A program made the position numbers and the translations under genes. A DNA stretch of 64,000 bases, from the NCBI RefSeq assembly GCF_026016445.1, contig NZ_CP096147.1:126501-190500 (forward strand). The letters run 5' to 3'. The notes beneath the pieces are model-generated. The model was not told where the DNA came from. It searched no databases and was given only the letters and a program-made list of their open reading frames with translations. Below are positions 55,546 to 64,000 of this stretch, piece after piece; position 1 is the stretch's first letter; every line of letters begins with the position of its first letter. Origin of the DNA: Cognatishimia activa. GTDB lineage: Bacteria > Pseudomonadota > Alphaproteobacteria > Rhodobacterales > Rhodobacteraceae.

Positions 55546-56814
55546 ATGACCACTCTCACCGACCCTCCGAAGGAGTCGTTTCGGCTATCTATGCTGATTT
55601 ACGACACCCGGTATCGCTCGGCGACTATCCAGGTTGTGGCACTGATGGGCTTTATGCTGCTTGCAGCTTGGTTGATCAGCAATACACTCACCAACCTAGA
55701 GACCCTTGGGAAACCGATTTCGCTGGCCTTTTTTACTGAGCCTGCGAGCTACGACATCAACCAACGTCTACTGGAATATGACAGCCGCGACAGCCACCTG
55801 CGAGCAGCCTTTATCGGTTTGCTGAATACACTGGTTGTTGCCGTTCTGGGCTGCATCACAGCAACCATTCTCGGTGTCCTTATTGGCGTTCTGCGCCTGT
55901 CCAAAAACTGGCTCGTCGCCCGCATCATGACCGTATATGTGGAAATGTTCCGCAACGTACCGGTTCTGCTGTGGATCGTATTGGCTATGGCGGTTTTGAT
56001 TGAAAGCCTGCCTTCTCCGCGTGCCTTCCGGGGTGAAAACCCAGAAGCCACCATGAGCCTGTTTGATACCGTCGCAGTGACAAACCGTGGGGTATATATC
56101 CCAGAGGCACTTTTCCATAACTCCTTGGGCAACATCCACCTGTTCGGTCAAAGCTCTATGCGCTTTGACATCTCACTGGATCTTGTGGCGTTCCTTGTTG
56201 TTCTGATTGCCGGTCTGTTTGTTTCCAACAAGATCAAACAGCGCGCTGACAAAGTTCAGGAAGAAACCGGTGAGCGCCCAACCACGTGGTGGCAGCGACT
56301 TGCGGTTGTCTTTGTACCGATCGTGATCCTTCTGGCCATTCTGGGCTTCCATCTGGGGTATCCGGAGCTGAAAGGATTTAACTTCAGCGGCGGCACGCAC
56401 ATGCGGAACTCACTGATTGCGCTTTGGTTGGCTCTGTCGCTTTACACAGCGGCTTTCATCGCAGAGATCGTTCGTGGCGGTATTCTTGCCATCAGCCACG
56501 GTCAGACCGAAGCAGCCGGCGCATTGGGTTTGCGTCAGGGCCGCATCATGAGCTTGGTGGTCCTGCCTCAGGCACTGCGCGTCATCATCCCACCGATGAT
56601 TTCCAACTATCTGAACCTGACCAAAAACTCGTCTCTGGCGATTGCGGTAGGTTACATGGACATCACCGGCACATTGGGTGGCATTACAATGAACCAGACC
56701 GGGCGTGAGCTTGAGTGTGTTGTACTTTTGATGGGGGTTTACCTGCTGATCAGCCTCTCCATTTCATTTGTGATGAACTGGTACAACAAACGCGTCGCAT
56801 TGGTGGAGCGGTAA
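55546..56814 (+). CDS. aapQ: Amino-acid ABC transporter permease AapQ
   Basis: 422 residues with about eight transmembrane helices. The N-terminal and central parts carry LLNTLVVAVLGCITATILGVLIGVLRLSKNWLVARIMTVYVEMFRNVPVLLWIV, the HisM-type region, and the C-terminal half has the EAA loop (EAAGALGLRQGRIMSLVVLPQALRVIIPP) that contacts the ATPase. Length and partner order match AapQ/BztB. Only 1 nt separates it from aapM. Confidence 0.92.
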   Translation: MTTLTDPPKESFRLSMLIYDTRYRSATIQVVALMGFMLLAAWLISNTLTNLETLGKPISLAFFTEPASYDINQRLLEYDSRDSHLRAAFIGLLNTLVVAVLGCITATILGVLIGVLRLSKNWLVARIMTVYVEMFRNVPVLLWIVLAMAVLIESLPSPRAFRGENPEATMSLFDTVAVTNRGVYIPEALFHNSLGNIHLFGQSSMRFDISLDLVAFLVVLIAGLFVSNKIKQRADKVQEETGERPTTWWQRLAVVFVPIVILLAILGFHLGYPELKGFNFSGGTHMRNSLIALWLALSLYTAAFIAEIVRGGILAISHGQTEAAGALGLRQGRIMSLVVLPQALRVIIPPMISNYLNLTKNSSLAIAVGYMDITGTLGGITMNQTGRELECVVLLMGVYLLISLSISFVMNWYNKRVALVER

Positions 56815-56815
56815 T

Positions 56816-58123
56816 ATGAGTGATAAATCTTTTGTCCGCACAGAAATGCTGCCAGAACTCGATCCTCCGGCGTCTACCGTAGGGATTGTGGGTTGGATGC
56901 GTGAGAATCTATTCTCAAGCGTTGTAAACTCCATTCTGACAGTCGTGTCTCTTGGCTTCATCTTCTACATTTTGGCCGGCTTGCTGCCTTGGATTTTCCA
57001 ATCCGAATGGGGCGCAACCTCGCTGACCGAATGTCGTGAGATCTTTAACGAGAAATACGGCACTTCCCATGGTCACGCCTGCTGGGGTGTGGTGAACGAC
57101 CGTTGGCTACAACTGCTTTACGGTTTCTACCCAGATTACCTTTACTGGCGCGTCAACCTTGCTTTGGTCCTGACCTTGGCGGCTTTGGCACCGATCTTGT
57201 TTGCTGAGAAAGCTCCACGTCAGATGATCTATCTGACAATGGCTTACCCATTCCTGATGCCTTGGCTTCTATGGGGCGGCTCTATCTGGGGTCCAATCTG
57301 TGCAGCAGCCGGCTTTGTTGTCATCTTCTTTGGCTACCGGTTCGTCACTAATATTGCAGGTAGTCTTGTTGGTTTGATCGTGTCTGTACTTGCTGGCATC
57401 ATCTGGTGGATGTTCATCGCAGGAACAGTGGCATCTGGGCTGGAGTCGGTTCTGAACATCGGTATCGAAGCAGTTGAATCGCGTAAGTTCGGTGGCTTCA
57501 TGCTGGCGCTTCTTTTGGGGATCGTTGCAATTGGTTGTTCACTTCCTCTGGGCATTCTTCTTGCGCTAGGACGTCAGTCCGACCTCCTGATCGTGAAAAC
57601 AATCTGCGTTGGCTTTATCGAGTTCATCCGGGGCGTACCGCTGATCACTCTGTTGTTCGTGGCATCGCTTTTGTTGAACGTGTTCCTGCCACCTGGCACG
57701 AACTTCGATATCATCTTGCGCGTTATGATCATGATGACCCTCTTCTCCGCCGCTTATATGGCGGAGACCATTCGGGGTGGTCTGGCTGCATTGCCAAAAG
57801 GTCAATACGAGGGGGCTGACTCCCTTGGTTTGAACTACTGGCAGGCACAACGCCTGATCATCATGCCTCAAGCATTGAAAATCTCGATCCCGGGCATCGT
57901 TTCCAACTTTATCGGTATCTTCAAGGACACCACCCTTGTTTCGATCATTGGTCTGTTCGATGTGATTGGTCTGTCGACAGCGATCCGTGCTGACACCGCT
58001 TGGAACGGCATCTACTGGGAACTCTTCGCGTTTATCGCGGTGCTGTTCTTCATCGTATGTTTTTCCATGTCCCGCTATTCCATGTACCTGGAGCGCAAGC
58101 TTCAAACTGGTCATAAACGATAG
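56816..58123 (+). CDS. aapM: Amino-acid ABC transporter permease AapM
   Basis: 435 residues, eight or more transmembrane helices. [55 protein letters not shown] and the EAA-type loop [29 protein letters not shown] mark the second permease. It pairs with AapQ to form the channel. aapP begins 11 nt after its stop, with AGGAGATCACGTA as ribosome binding site. Confidence 0.92.
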   Translation: MSDKSFVRTEMLPELDPPASTVGIVGWMRENLFSSVVNSILTVVSLGFIFYILAGLLPWIFQSEWGATSLTECREIFNEKYGTSHGHACWGVVNDRWLQLLYGFYPDYLYWRVNLALVLTLAALAPILFAEKAPRQMIYLTMAYPFLMPWLLWGGSIWGPICAAAGFVVIFFGYRFVTNIAGSLVGLIVSVLAGIIWWMFIAGTVASGLESVLNIGIEAVESRKFGGFMLALLLGIVAIGCSLPLGILLALGRQSDLLIVKTICVGFIEFIRGVPLITLLFVASLLLNVFLPPGTNFDIILRVMIMMTLFSAAYMAETIRGGLAALPKGQYEGADSLGLNYWQAQRLIIMPQALKISIPGIVSNFIGIFKDTTLVSIIGLFDVIGLSTAIRADTAWNGIYWELFAFIAVLFFIVCFSMSRYSMYLERKLQTGHKR

Positions 58124-58134
58124 GAGATCACGTA

Positions 58135-58926
58135 ATGTCTGATCTACAATCCGACCGCACCATCGATCGCTCCAAAATGGAAGTGAGCGACGAGGTTGCC
58201 ATCCAAATCACCAACATGAACAAGTGGTATGGTTCATTCCACGTGTTGCGTGACATCAACCTGACCGTCAATCGTGGCGAACGGATCGTTATCGCGGGCC
58301 CATCGGGCTCCGGTAAATCCACCATGATCCGTTGCATCAACCGGCTGGAAGAACACCAGCAGGGGCAGATTATCGTTGACGGAACAGAGCTGACATCTGA
58401 CCTGAAGAACATCGATAAGATCCGTTCTGAGGTTGGCATGTGTTTCCAGCACTTCAACCTGTTCCCACACCTGACGATCCTGGAGAACTGTACTCTGGCG
58501 CCAATCTGGGTACGCAAAACACCTCAGAAAGAAGCCATCGAAACAGCGATGCACTTCCTTGAAAAGGTGAAGATACCAGAGCAGGCCAATAAGTACCCTG
58601 GTCAGCTGTCTGGCGGTCAGCAGCAGCGTGTGGCGATTGCCCGCTCGCTCTGCATGAAGCCACGGATCATGCTGTTTGACGAACCGACATCTGCGCTCGA
58701 CCCGGAGATGATTAAAGAGGTTCTGGATACCATGATCGAACTCGCGGAAGAGGGCATGACCATGCTCTGCGTGACCCACGAGATGGGCTTTGCGCGTCAG
58801 GTTGCAAACCGCGTGATCTTCATGGACGCGGGCCAAATCGTGGAGCAGAACGAACCGGAAGAGTTCTTCAACAATCCGAAGAGCGAACGGACCAAACTGT
58901 TCCTCAGCCAGATCCTGGGTCACTAA
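58135..58926 (+). CDS. aapP: Amino-acid ABC transporter ATPase AapP
   Basis: 263 residues. Walker [10 protein letters not shown], the Q-loop [10 protein letters not shown], signature LSGGQQQR, Walker [13 protein letters not shown] and the switch histidine in [10 protein letters not shown] are all present. It supplies ATP hydrolysis for the AapJQM importer, which in Rhizobium takes up a broad range of L-amino acids. The gene ends the operon; a terminator follows at 58952. Confidence 0.94.
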   Translation: MSDLQSDRTIDRSKMEVSDEVAIQITNMNKWYGSFHVLRDINLTVNRGERIVIAGPSGSGKSTMIRCINRLEEHQQGQIIVDGTELTSDLKNIDKIRSEVGMCFQHFNLFPHLTILENCTLAPIWVRKTPQKEAIETAMHFLEKVKIPEQANKYPGQLSGGQQQRVAIARSLCMKPRIMLFDEPTSALDPEMIKEVLDTMIELAEEGMTMLCVTHEMGFARQVANRVIFMDAGQIVEQNEPEEFFNNPKSERTKLFLSQILGH

Positions 58927-58951
58927 GCCTAGTCAAAGAGATCAAAGAAAA

Positions 58952-58977
58952 GGCCCGCCACTTTGCGGGGCTTTTTT
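58952..58977 (+). terminator. Intrinsic terminator after aapP
   Basis: GGCCCGC and GCGGGGC with one bulge form a stem around a CACTTT loop, followed by TTTTTT. It ends directly at the convergent minus-strand gene. Confidence 0.85.
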
Positions 58978-59293
58978 ACGAGCGCCAGCTGCGCTTCCAT
59001 CCAAGGCCAAGACACCAGAGCGTGGCAGCATATATCACCGCCAGAGCCACCTCGCTGGGATAACTGGAAAGATCGAGCAGACTTTTTGTCGGGTAACTTG
59101 CAAAGAGTGCCAGAGCCACCACCAGTGCCATGGCTACAGCAGGCGCATCTACCTTATGAATGGCCCTGCGTGCCAATGCGGCTGAGATCAGTGCAAAGAC
59201 AATGCTGGCTTGAAGATCGGTCGTGTTGGTATTTTGTTGGGCCAAAAACATGACACCAATAATGCTCAAGATTATGACAGCGTGTTTGTTCAT
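58976..59293 (-). CDS. Small integral membrane protein of unknown function
   Basis: 105 residues with three or four hydrophobic segments: MNKHAVIILSIIGVMFLAQQ, LQASIVFALISAALARRAI, PAVAMALVVALALFASYP and VALAVIYAATLWCLGLGW. No family recognised. It is the last gene of a four-gene minus-strand cassette; its start overlaps the phosphatase stop by 4 nt (59290-59293). Confidence 0.55.
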   Translation of the reverse strand: MNKHAVIILSIIGVMFLAQQNTNTTDLQASIVFALISAALARRAIHKVDAPAVAMALVVALALFASYPTKSLLDLSSYPSEVALAVIYAATLWCLGLGWKRSWRS

Positions 59294-59787
59294 CTGGCTT
59301 CCAGAAGCTCTCTGGGAACGATGAAATCAACCACTTTTCCGGTGCCTGCTTCGATCTGCGACCAATCATGGATTTCAAAATCTATCACCGTGGTCGCACA
59401 GGTTGGATAGTCATAGAAACGATTGTGTTGGGGCGGAATGTCCACCAATTGCTCCGCGAAGTCTGCAATTCCTGGATTATGGCCGAGCATGAGCACCGTA
59501 TCCACCGTTTCCTTCTTAAGCTCGACTAGCATGACCTTTGGGGTGGCGAGATAAAGGCTATCTTCGAAACGGGCCGGAGCATCAAAGTGCAGACCATAAC
59601 ATGTCTCTCGTGTGCGTTTGGCGCTGGAACTTAAGATTGCATCTGGCAGATAGCCATTTTCGCGCAGCCAGACGCCAATTGCTGGAGCGGACTTATAGCC
59701 TCGATTGTTCAGCGGTCTGTCAAAGTCTGCACCGGGGTGTTCCCAGCTGGATTTGGCGTGGCGGATCAGGATTAGTCGTTTGGTCAT
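59290..59787 (-). CDS. SixA-like histidine phosphatase
   Basis: 165 residues. MTKRLILIRHAKSSWEHPGADFDRPLNNRG carries the RHA catalytic motif of the histidine phosphatase superfamily, and MLGHNPGIADFAEQLVD holds the second histidine. The short, single-domain form matches SixA-type phosphohistidine phosphatases. Its target could be a histidine phosphotransfer protein or a small metabolite. It overlaps both neighbours by 4 nt. Confidence 0.83.
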   Translation of the reverse strand: MTKRLILIRHAKSSWEHPGADFDRPLNNRGYKSAPAIGVWLRENGYLPDAILSSSAKRTRETCYGLHFDAPARFEDSLYLATPKVMLVELKKETVDTVLMLGHNPGIADFAEQLVDIPPQHNRFYDYPTCATTVIDFEIHDWSQIEAGTGKVVDFIVPRELLEAR

Positions 59788-60416
59788 TCGCCGACAAAGG
59801 CCTTCATGTGAAATTCTGATTGCGCTTTTACTCTGCCAAAATTCTGCGAGACAGGGCAGCTTAATCTGACCTTACACCCTGAAAGACAGGCGCTTCCGAC
59901 TTTGCTGCCTATATAGGTTTTGCAGGCGGCTACATCGTAGCCTGACGGCGTCAGGGCCTCGATGGGGCAGGCTGTCTTGCAGGGTTGGTTCACACAAGAG
60001 TCACAGGGGTTGTCATGAGGCAGGGGCAGATCATGGAACTCGGACAGGGCCAGGACCCCTCGGAAAGAGGTGAATAGCCCAGCTTTGTGGTGCACAAGAA
60101 GCCCTACGGGCGATTGATAACAGCTCGATTTCAGCGCCCATTGAATAAACGGAGGATAAGGCGGGCCATCAGAGGGAAAGTAGACTTTGCCGCCAAGCTT
60201 TTCCGCAACTTGTTGTAGTACGCGTTTGGAGAAACGATCCATTCCGTCAGGCAAACCGTCCAAATACTCCGGTTGTTGCGTGAAGTGGCTCCAGAACTCC
60301 GGTTCATCTGGTCCAATCATCAATGCGGTCTGATATCCAGTGAACCACTCATCATCGGGCGGGTGAAAACCACCCACAATGGTTAGTGCGTGTTTTTGAA
60401 GCGTGCTTTCAATCAT
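59784..60416 (-). CDS. Ferredoxin-domain protein (4Fe-4S cysteine clusters)
   Basis: About 210 residues from ATG 60416, which overlaps the upstream desaturase stop by 4 nt. The N-terminal ~130 residues are unassigned. The C-terminal part has CDSCVNQPCKTACP and then CKTYIGSKVGSACLSGCKVRLSCPV, a two-cluster cysteine pattern reminiscent of the epoxyqueuosine reductase QueG C-terminal region, though the protein is too short for QueG. It may move electrons for the neighbouring desaturase-like enzyme; this is inferred from gene order only. Confidence 0.7.
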   Translation of the reverse strand: MIESTLQKHALTIVGGFHPPDDEWFTGYQTALMIGPDEPEFWSHFTQQPEYLDGLPDGMDRFSKRVLQQVAEKLGGKVYFPSDGPPYPPFIQWALKSSCYQSPVGLLVHHKAGLFTSFRGVLALSEFHDLPLPHDNPCDSCVNQPCKTACPIEALTPSGYDVAACKTYIGSKVGSACLSGCKVRLSCPVSQNFGRVKAQSEFHMKAFVGE

Positions 60417-61207
60417 TTTTTCTTGAATGGCAGGATTAAGGACCACCCCAGTTTGGATGGGCGGTCATCTTGCCACTGGAGACCTGTTATCATGTCATCA
60501 TGCCCTGCTTCCGGCTGTGCAATATAGGTGCCGAACAGGCGATCCCATATCGACAAAGAGAACCCGTAGTTGCTGTCATGCTCATGACGATGCACGGAAT
60601 GATGAACGCGGTGCATGTCAGGAGTGACCAAAACGCGGCGGATTGCGACATCAACAGGTAATGGAAGCCGAATATTGGCGTGGTTGAACATGGCGGTGCC
60701 ATTCAGCAGGACTTCAAACAGGACAATCGCCAAAACGCTTGGGCCAAGCGCATAGACCAGCCCGATTTTCAAAAGCATCGAAAGCGCAATTTCTACGGGA
60801 TGGAAGCGGATAGCGGTTGTCACATCCATGTCGCGATCCGCATGGTGAACGCGGTGAAGGCGCCAAAGGATCGGCACTTTGTGGGTGATTAAATGCTGAA
60901 GCCAGATCGCGAAATCAAAGACTAGAATAGCGAGTAAAACTTCAAGCCAAACAGGTGCTTCGAACTGGTTGAAAAGCCCCCATCCGTTGTTGCCTGCGTC
61001 GAGTGCCGCCCCGGCAGCCAGCGCTGGGAGGGCGAAGGCCATTACCTGAAGTGTGCCTGAGTTTAGAATTGAAATCGCCCAGTTCGTCACCCAACGCTTG
61101 GATCGTTTATGGACACGGGCACGGCGCGGGATGAGCCATTCAATGCTCGCTAAAGCAATGAAAAGCCCAAAGAAAACACCGAGGCGGATGACAGCTTCAT
61201 TTTCCAT
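60413..61207 (-). CDS. Sterol desaturase / fatty acid hydroxylase family protein
   Basis: 264 residues with four or five transmembrane helices. Histidine motifs HLITHK (HxxxH), LHRVHHAD (HxxHH) and HRVHHSVHRHE (HxxHH) bind the two irons of this superfamily. The reaction (hydroxylation or desaturation of a lipid) is not determined. It is the first gene of the four-gene cassette and overlaps the ferredoxin-like gene by 4 nt. The 56 nt upstream separate it from argB. Confidence 0.85.
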   Translation of the reverse strand: MENEAVIRLGVFFGLFIALASIEWLIPRRARVHKRSKRWVTNWAISILNSGTLQVMAFALPALAAGAALDAGNNGWGLFNQFEAPVWLEVLLAILVFDFAIWLQHLITHKVPILWRLHRVHHADRDMDVTTAIRFHPVEIALSMLLKIGLVYALGPSVLAIVLFEVLLNGTAMFNHANIRLPLPVDVAIRRVLVTPDMHRVHHSVHRHEHDSNYGFSLSIWDRLFGTYIAQPEAGHDDMITGLQWQDDRPSKLGWSLILPFKKK

Positions 61208-61263
61208 GCACCAACAGTAGGTGCATGGTTTGGCAAGTCAAATGGCTTAAGCTCACTTTTGGG

Positions 61264-62130
61264 TCAGGCGTCGCCGCGGATCAAGGAGCCGGCACCGTGT
61301 TCGGTAAATAGCTCCAACAAACAAGCGTTTGGCGCGCGCCCGTCGAGGATAACGACCGCACGAACGCCGCCTTCGATGGCGTTCAAGGCGGTTTCAGTTT
61401 TTGGGATCATGCCCCCAGCAATCACACCTTTCGCGGTCAGATCTTTGATCTGCTGGGACGTGAGCTCTGTCATGACCTCACCTGCTCCATTTTTCACACC
61501 GGCCACGTCTGTCAAAAGCAGCAGGCGGTCAGCATTCAGTGACGCCGCAATTGCACCAGCTGCGGTATCGCCGTTGACGTTGAAGGTCTCTCCATCCTCT
61601 CCAGCACCAAGCGGTGCAATCACAGGGATGGTGTTTTTTGCAAAGAGGTCGTGCAGAACCTCTGGGTTCATGGCGTTTGGCGTGCCAACAAAGCCAAGTT
61701 CAGGATTTGTTTGCGTGCAGACCATTAGATTTGCATCTTTGCCAGACAGTCCAACGGCTTTGCCGCCCTGACGGTTGATCGCTTGAACAATTCGCTTGTT
61801 GACGGTGCCAGATAGGACCATTTCGACAACTTCAACGGTCGCCTGATCGGTGACACGCTTGCCGTTCACAAAATCAGATTTGATCTGCAGCCGGTCCAGC
61901 ATCGCATTGATCATTGGACCACCGCCATGCACGACAACTGGGTGGATGCCCACCATCTGCATCAGCACAACATCGCGTGCAAATTCTTCCATCGCCTCAT
62001 CACTGCCCATGGCGTGTCCACCAAGTTTGATGACAACAATCGCACCGGTGTAGCGCTGCAGATAGGGCAGAGCTTGAGACAGGGTGCGGGCGGTGGCGAT
62101 CCAATCGCGGTTCATGTTTTGCTTCTTCAT
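61264..62130 (-). CDS. argB: Acetylglutamate kinase
   Basis: 288 residues. [11 protein letters not shown] is the N-terminal phosphate-binding glycine loop, [11 protein letters not shown] and [24 protein letters not shown] are the substrate and dimer regions, and [26 protein letters not shown] is the nucleotide site. It catalyses step two of arginine synthesis. ATG 62130 lies 78 nt downstream of the engB stop. Confidence 0.95.
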   Translation of the reverse strand: MKKQNMNRDWIATARTLSQALPYLQRYTGAIVVIKLGGHAMGSDEAMEEFARDVVLMQMVGIHPVVVHGGGPMINAMLDRLQIKSDFVNGKRVTDQATVEVVEMVLSGTVNKRIVQAINRQGGKAVGLSGKDANLMVCTQTNPELGFVGTPNAMNPEVLHDLFAKNTIPVIAPLGAGEDGETFNVNGDTAAGAIAASLNADRLLLLTDVAGVKNGAGEVMTELTSQQIKDLTAKGVIAGGMIPKTETALNAIEGGVRAVVILDGRAPNACLLELFTEHGAGSLIRGDA

Positions 62131-62208
62131 ATGCTGGTCCTCTGGCTGCCCCTGTTAACGGGTTTGCCCAAGGTTGGCTATGGCTTTGAGGCCATCTTGT
62201 TTTCCGCG

Positions 62209-62862
62209 TCAGGTCAAATTCGCAATCAGCGCACGTAGGGTTGGAAGACCCCAGCCCTTTTCGCTGGAAGTAACAACAAGTTCTGGGAAAGCCGCTGGGT
62301 GTTTGGACAGAGCTTGGCGCACCTGATCCATCGTCTTTTCGCGGTCTTTCTCTTTCACCTTATCGGCTTTGGTCATCACGACCTGAAATGTTACAGCAGA
62401 GCTGTCCAGCAAAGACATGATCTCATCGTCCACGGCCTTCACACCGTGACGGCTGTCGATCAAAACAAAGGCGCGGCGCAGGCTCACGCGACCAGATAGG
62501 TAGCGCTTCAATAGCTTTTGCCACTTTTCGATAACCGGCAGAGGCGCGTTTGCAAAACCATAGCCCGGCAGGTCGACCAGATAGTGGCTTTCCGCGAGGG
62601 TGAAATAGTTGATTTCTTGCGTGCGACCCGGCGTGTTGGATGCGCGCGCAAGGCCCTTACGACCGGTCAAGGCATTGATCAAGCTGGATTTCCCAACGTT
62701 TGATCGCCCTGCAAAACAGACCTCTATCCGGTCATCTCCAGGCAGGCCGTCCATGGCGACCACACCTTTCAGAAAGTCGGCATTGCTGCCAACAAAAAGT
62801 TTGCGGCCTTTTTCGCGGCTTACATCGTCTGGTTCTTCGACCAGGGGGAAGGGGAGTTGCAT
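62209..62862 (-). CDS. engB: Ribosome-biogenesis GTPase EngB/YsxC
   Basis: 217 residues. G1 motif GRSNVGKSS, G3 DLPGYGFAN and G4 TKADKVKEKD are present. It takes part in late 50S assembly. The start ATG 62862 shares one base with the stop of the MOSC gene upstream. The yidC-MOSC-engB-argB order is typical for Rhodobacterales. Confidence 0.94.
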   Translation of the reverse strand: MQLPFPLVEEPDDVSREKGRKLFVGSNADFLKGVVAMDGLPGDDRIEVCFAGRSNVGKSSLINALTGRKGLARASNTPGRTQEINYFTLAESHYLVDLPGYGFANAPLPVIEKWQKLLKRYLSGRVSLRRAFVLIDSRHGVKAVDDEIMSLLDSSAVTFQVVMTKADKVKEKDREKTMDQVRQALSKHPAAFPELVVTSSEKGWGLPTLRALIANLT

Positions 62863-63608
62863 CAGAGCACCTCAACAGTGTCGCCGCGCGCAATGTCACC
62901 GGCTTTGGTTACATAGGCCTTTACGCCGAAGTCCAGATGCCCAAAGTTGTCGCGCAGACTTTTAAGTGTGTCGTAGTCATATTGGCCGGTCAGGGGATCA
63001 ACGGTTGTTGCTTTGCAGCGTTCGATCCGCTCACGGACTTCGAACTCTGCTGTGCCAACACGGATCGATTTGCCAACCAGATCAAATTCATCCCAGGGGG
63101 CCATACCATCCAGATGGATGTTGCCACGCCAGCGGTCCATCGACAGCTCTGCGTCAAAGGTCGCGCCAAGCGCTGCATTAGAGGCCAGATTCAGAAGGCT
63201 TATAGAAGGCCAGCTTGAATCGGTAAGGCCTACTCCAGGTACTTTCATAATGCCGGTCGATTGGCGCCGTTCGGCAGGCATGATCGGACGCACCCAATCC
63301 ACGAATTTCTGTGCATCTTCATCTGGATCAAATGTCAGATCCCACAATTCTGGGTGGCTCAAGGTCACTTTACCCGAAGCCTCATCCAGCTTTGCGGTCA
63401 GCGCCATCAAATGTGGTGAGCTTGCGCCGCGTGAAAAGTTGATACACCGGGCCCATTCGGACCCATCTGCTTTGGTTGCTTCGTGGGTCACGGCCCAATG
63501 GCGATCCCAAGGCATGCACTTGCCTGCCTCTAGCGCAGCGCGCTCAAGCGGTTCGCGGCCATGAGCCTTGATTGGATGGCGCCAGAGGGCCGCGACCGAA
63601 ATTGTCAC
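62862..63608 (-). CDS. MOSC-domain protein
   Basis: 248 residues. The N-terminal beta-barrel part has VAALWRHPIKAHGREPLERAALEAGKCMPWDRHWAV, and the C-terminal MOSC domain has NIHLDGMAPWDEFDLVGKSIRVGTAEFEVRERIERCKATTVDPLTGQYD with the conserved cysteine (RCKAT). MOSC domains bind molybdenum cofactor-type ligands or mobilise sulfur. It is coupled to yidC (4-nt overlap) and to engB. Confidence 0.88.
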   Translation of the reverse strand: MTISVAALWRHPIKAHGREPLERAALEAGKCMPWDRHWAVTHEATKADGSEWARCINFSRGASSPHLMALTAKLDEASGKVTLSHPELWDLTFDPDEDAQKFVDWVRPIMPAERRQSTGIMKVPGVGLTDSSWPSISLLNLASNAALGATFDAELSMDRWRGNIHLDGMAPWDEFDLVGKSIRVGTAEFEVRERIERCKATTVDPLTGQYDYDTLKSLRDNFGHLDFGVKAYVTKAGDIARGDTVEVL

Positions 63609-64000
63609 TTTTCTTCAGCCTTCGACTTGCGTTTGAAACCAGATTTGATGTTGCCAAAAACATCTGGTTTGTAGCCGTGAATTCGCATGATCGAATATTG
63701 CTGAATGAAGGTGATCGTGTTGTTCGCAATCCAGTAGACGACCAGACCTGACGCAAAGGTGCCCAGCATGAACATGAACACCCAAGGCATCCAAGCAAAG
63801 ATCATCTTCTGTGTCGGATCCGTTGGAGCTGGATTCAGCTTTTGTTGCAGCCACATAGAAACGCCCAACAGGATCGGTAGGATACCCAGCGAGAAGAAGG
63901 CGAAGATACCCAGATCAGGAACCGTGTAAGGCAGAGCACCAAACAGGTTGAAGATCGATGTTGGATCTGGTGCGGAAAGGTCTTTCAGCCAGCCCACCCA
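63605..64000 (-). CDS. yidC: Membrane protein insertase YidC, C-terminal part (partial)
   Basis: The visible ~131 codons are the C-terminal end; the gene runs out of the window at base 64000. SIFNLFGALPYTVPDLGIFAFFSLGILPILLGVSMWLQQKLNPAP, KMIFAWMPWVFMFMLGTFASGLVVYWIANNTITFIQQYSIMRIHG are the last transmembrane helices of a Gram-negative YidC, and the basic tail (GFKRKSKAEEK) helps ribosome binding. Its stop overlaps the MOSC start. Confidence 0.95.
   Translation of the reverse strand, partial: WVGWLKDLSAPDPTSIFNLFGALPYTVPDLGIFAFFSLGILPILLGVSMWLQQKLNPAPTDPTQKMIFAWMPWVFMFMLGTFASGLVVYWIANNTITFIQQYSIMRIHGYKPDVFGNIKSGFKRKSKAEEK

Overview
The window is a stretch of alphaproteobacterial chromosome. 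Gene order (rpoBC, then str, S10, spc and alpha ribosomal clusters; yidC-MOSC-engB-argB), the aap amino-acid ABC transporter, an ATP12 chaperone, a DUF1127 protein and moderate-to-high GC with strongly biased codons in ribosomal genes all fit a marine Rhodobacterales (roseobacter-group) bacterium. The genus cannot be fixed from the sequence alone. No rRNA, tRNA, CRISPR array, insertion sequence or prophage was seen.

Layout. 1-4768: end of rpoB and complete rpoC, closed by a terminator. 4918-9133: accessory block (DMT exporter, putative rhamnosyltransferase, luciferase-like oxidoreductase, SDR, MerR regulator). 9174-13678: str operon (rpsL-rpsG-fusA-tuf) from its own promoter. 13795-15081: TraB-like protein, an inverted repeat and a small secreted protein. 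15223-17321: first S10 part (rpsJ-rplC-rplD-rplW). 17455-20356: desaturase, lipoprotein, frameshifted DUF2200 gene, membrane protein. 20430-23270: rplB-rpsS-rplV-rpsC-rplP. 23403-28072: a Slam/type XI secretion-like pair, LysE exporter, 2OG-Fe(II) oxygenase, and an HTTM-like membrane protein with a partner. 28118-32563: rpmC to rpmD (spc core). 32642-35662: an ECF sigma/anti-sigma/lipoprotein module, DUF1127, DsbA-fold isomerase. 35826-38473: rplO-secY-adk. 38529-42944: SDR/LysR pair, CPA2 antiporter, outer-membrane barrel. 43101-45775: rpsM-rpsK-rpoA-rplQ. 45837-54187: DCC protein, YitT protein, ferric-reductase-like protein, DegP/Q protease, RarA, CrcB, pseudouridine synthase, HAD phosphatase, ATP12 chaperone. 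54397-58926: aapJQMP. 58976-61207: a four-gene minus-strand cassette with 4-nt overlaps. 61264-64000: argB, engB, MOSC and the C-terminal part of yidC, minus strand.

The main architectural theme is that the usually continuous ribosomal superoperon is cut into separate transcription units. Each cut begins with an intrinsic terminator after the last ribosomal or essential gene and ends with a new sigma70-like promoter (17-bp spacer in all six cases), often followed by a structured leader. Accessory genes sit between. Many joints also carry short palindromes ending in GTAG/CTAC that look like a dispersed REP-type family. The most interesting accessory module is the lipoprotein plus Slam-like outer-membrane protein pair at 23403-25374, a candidate type XI secretion system with a dedicated cargo.
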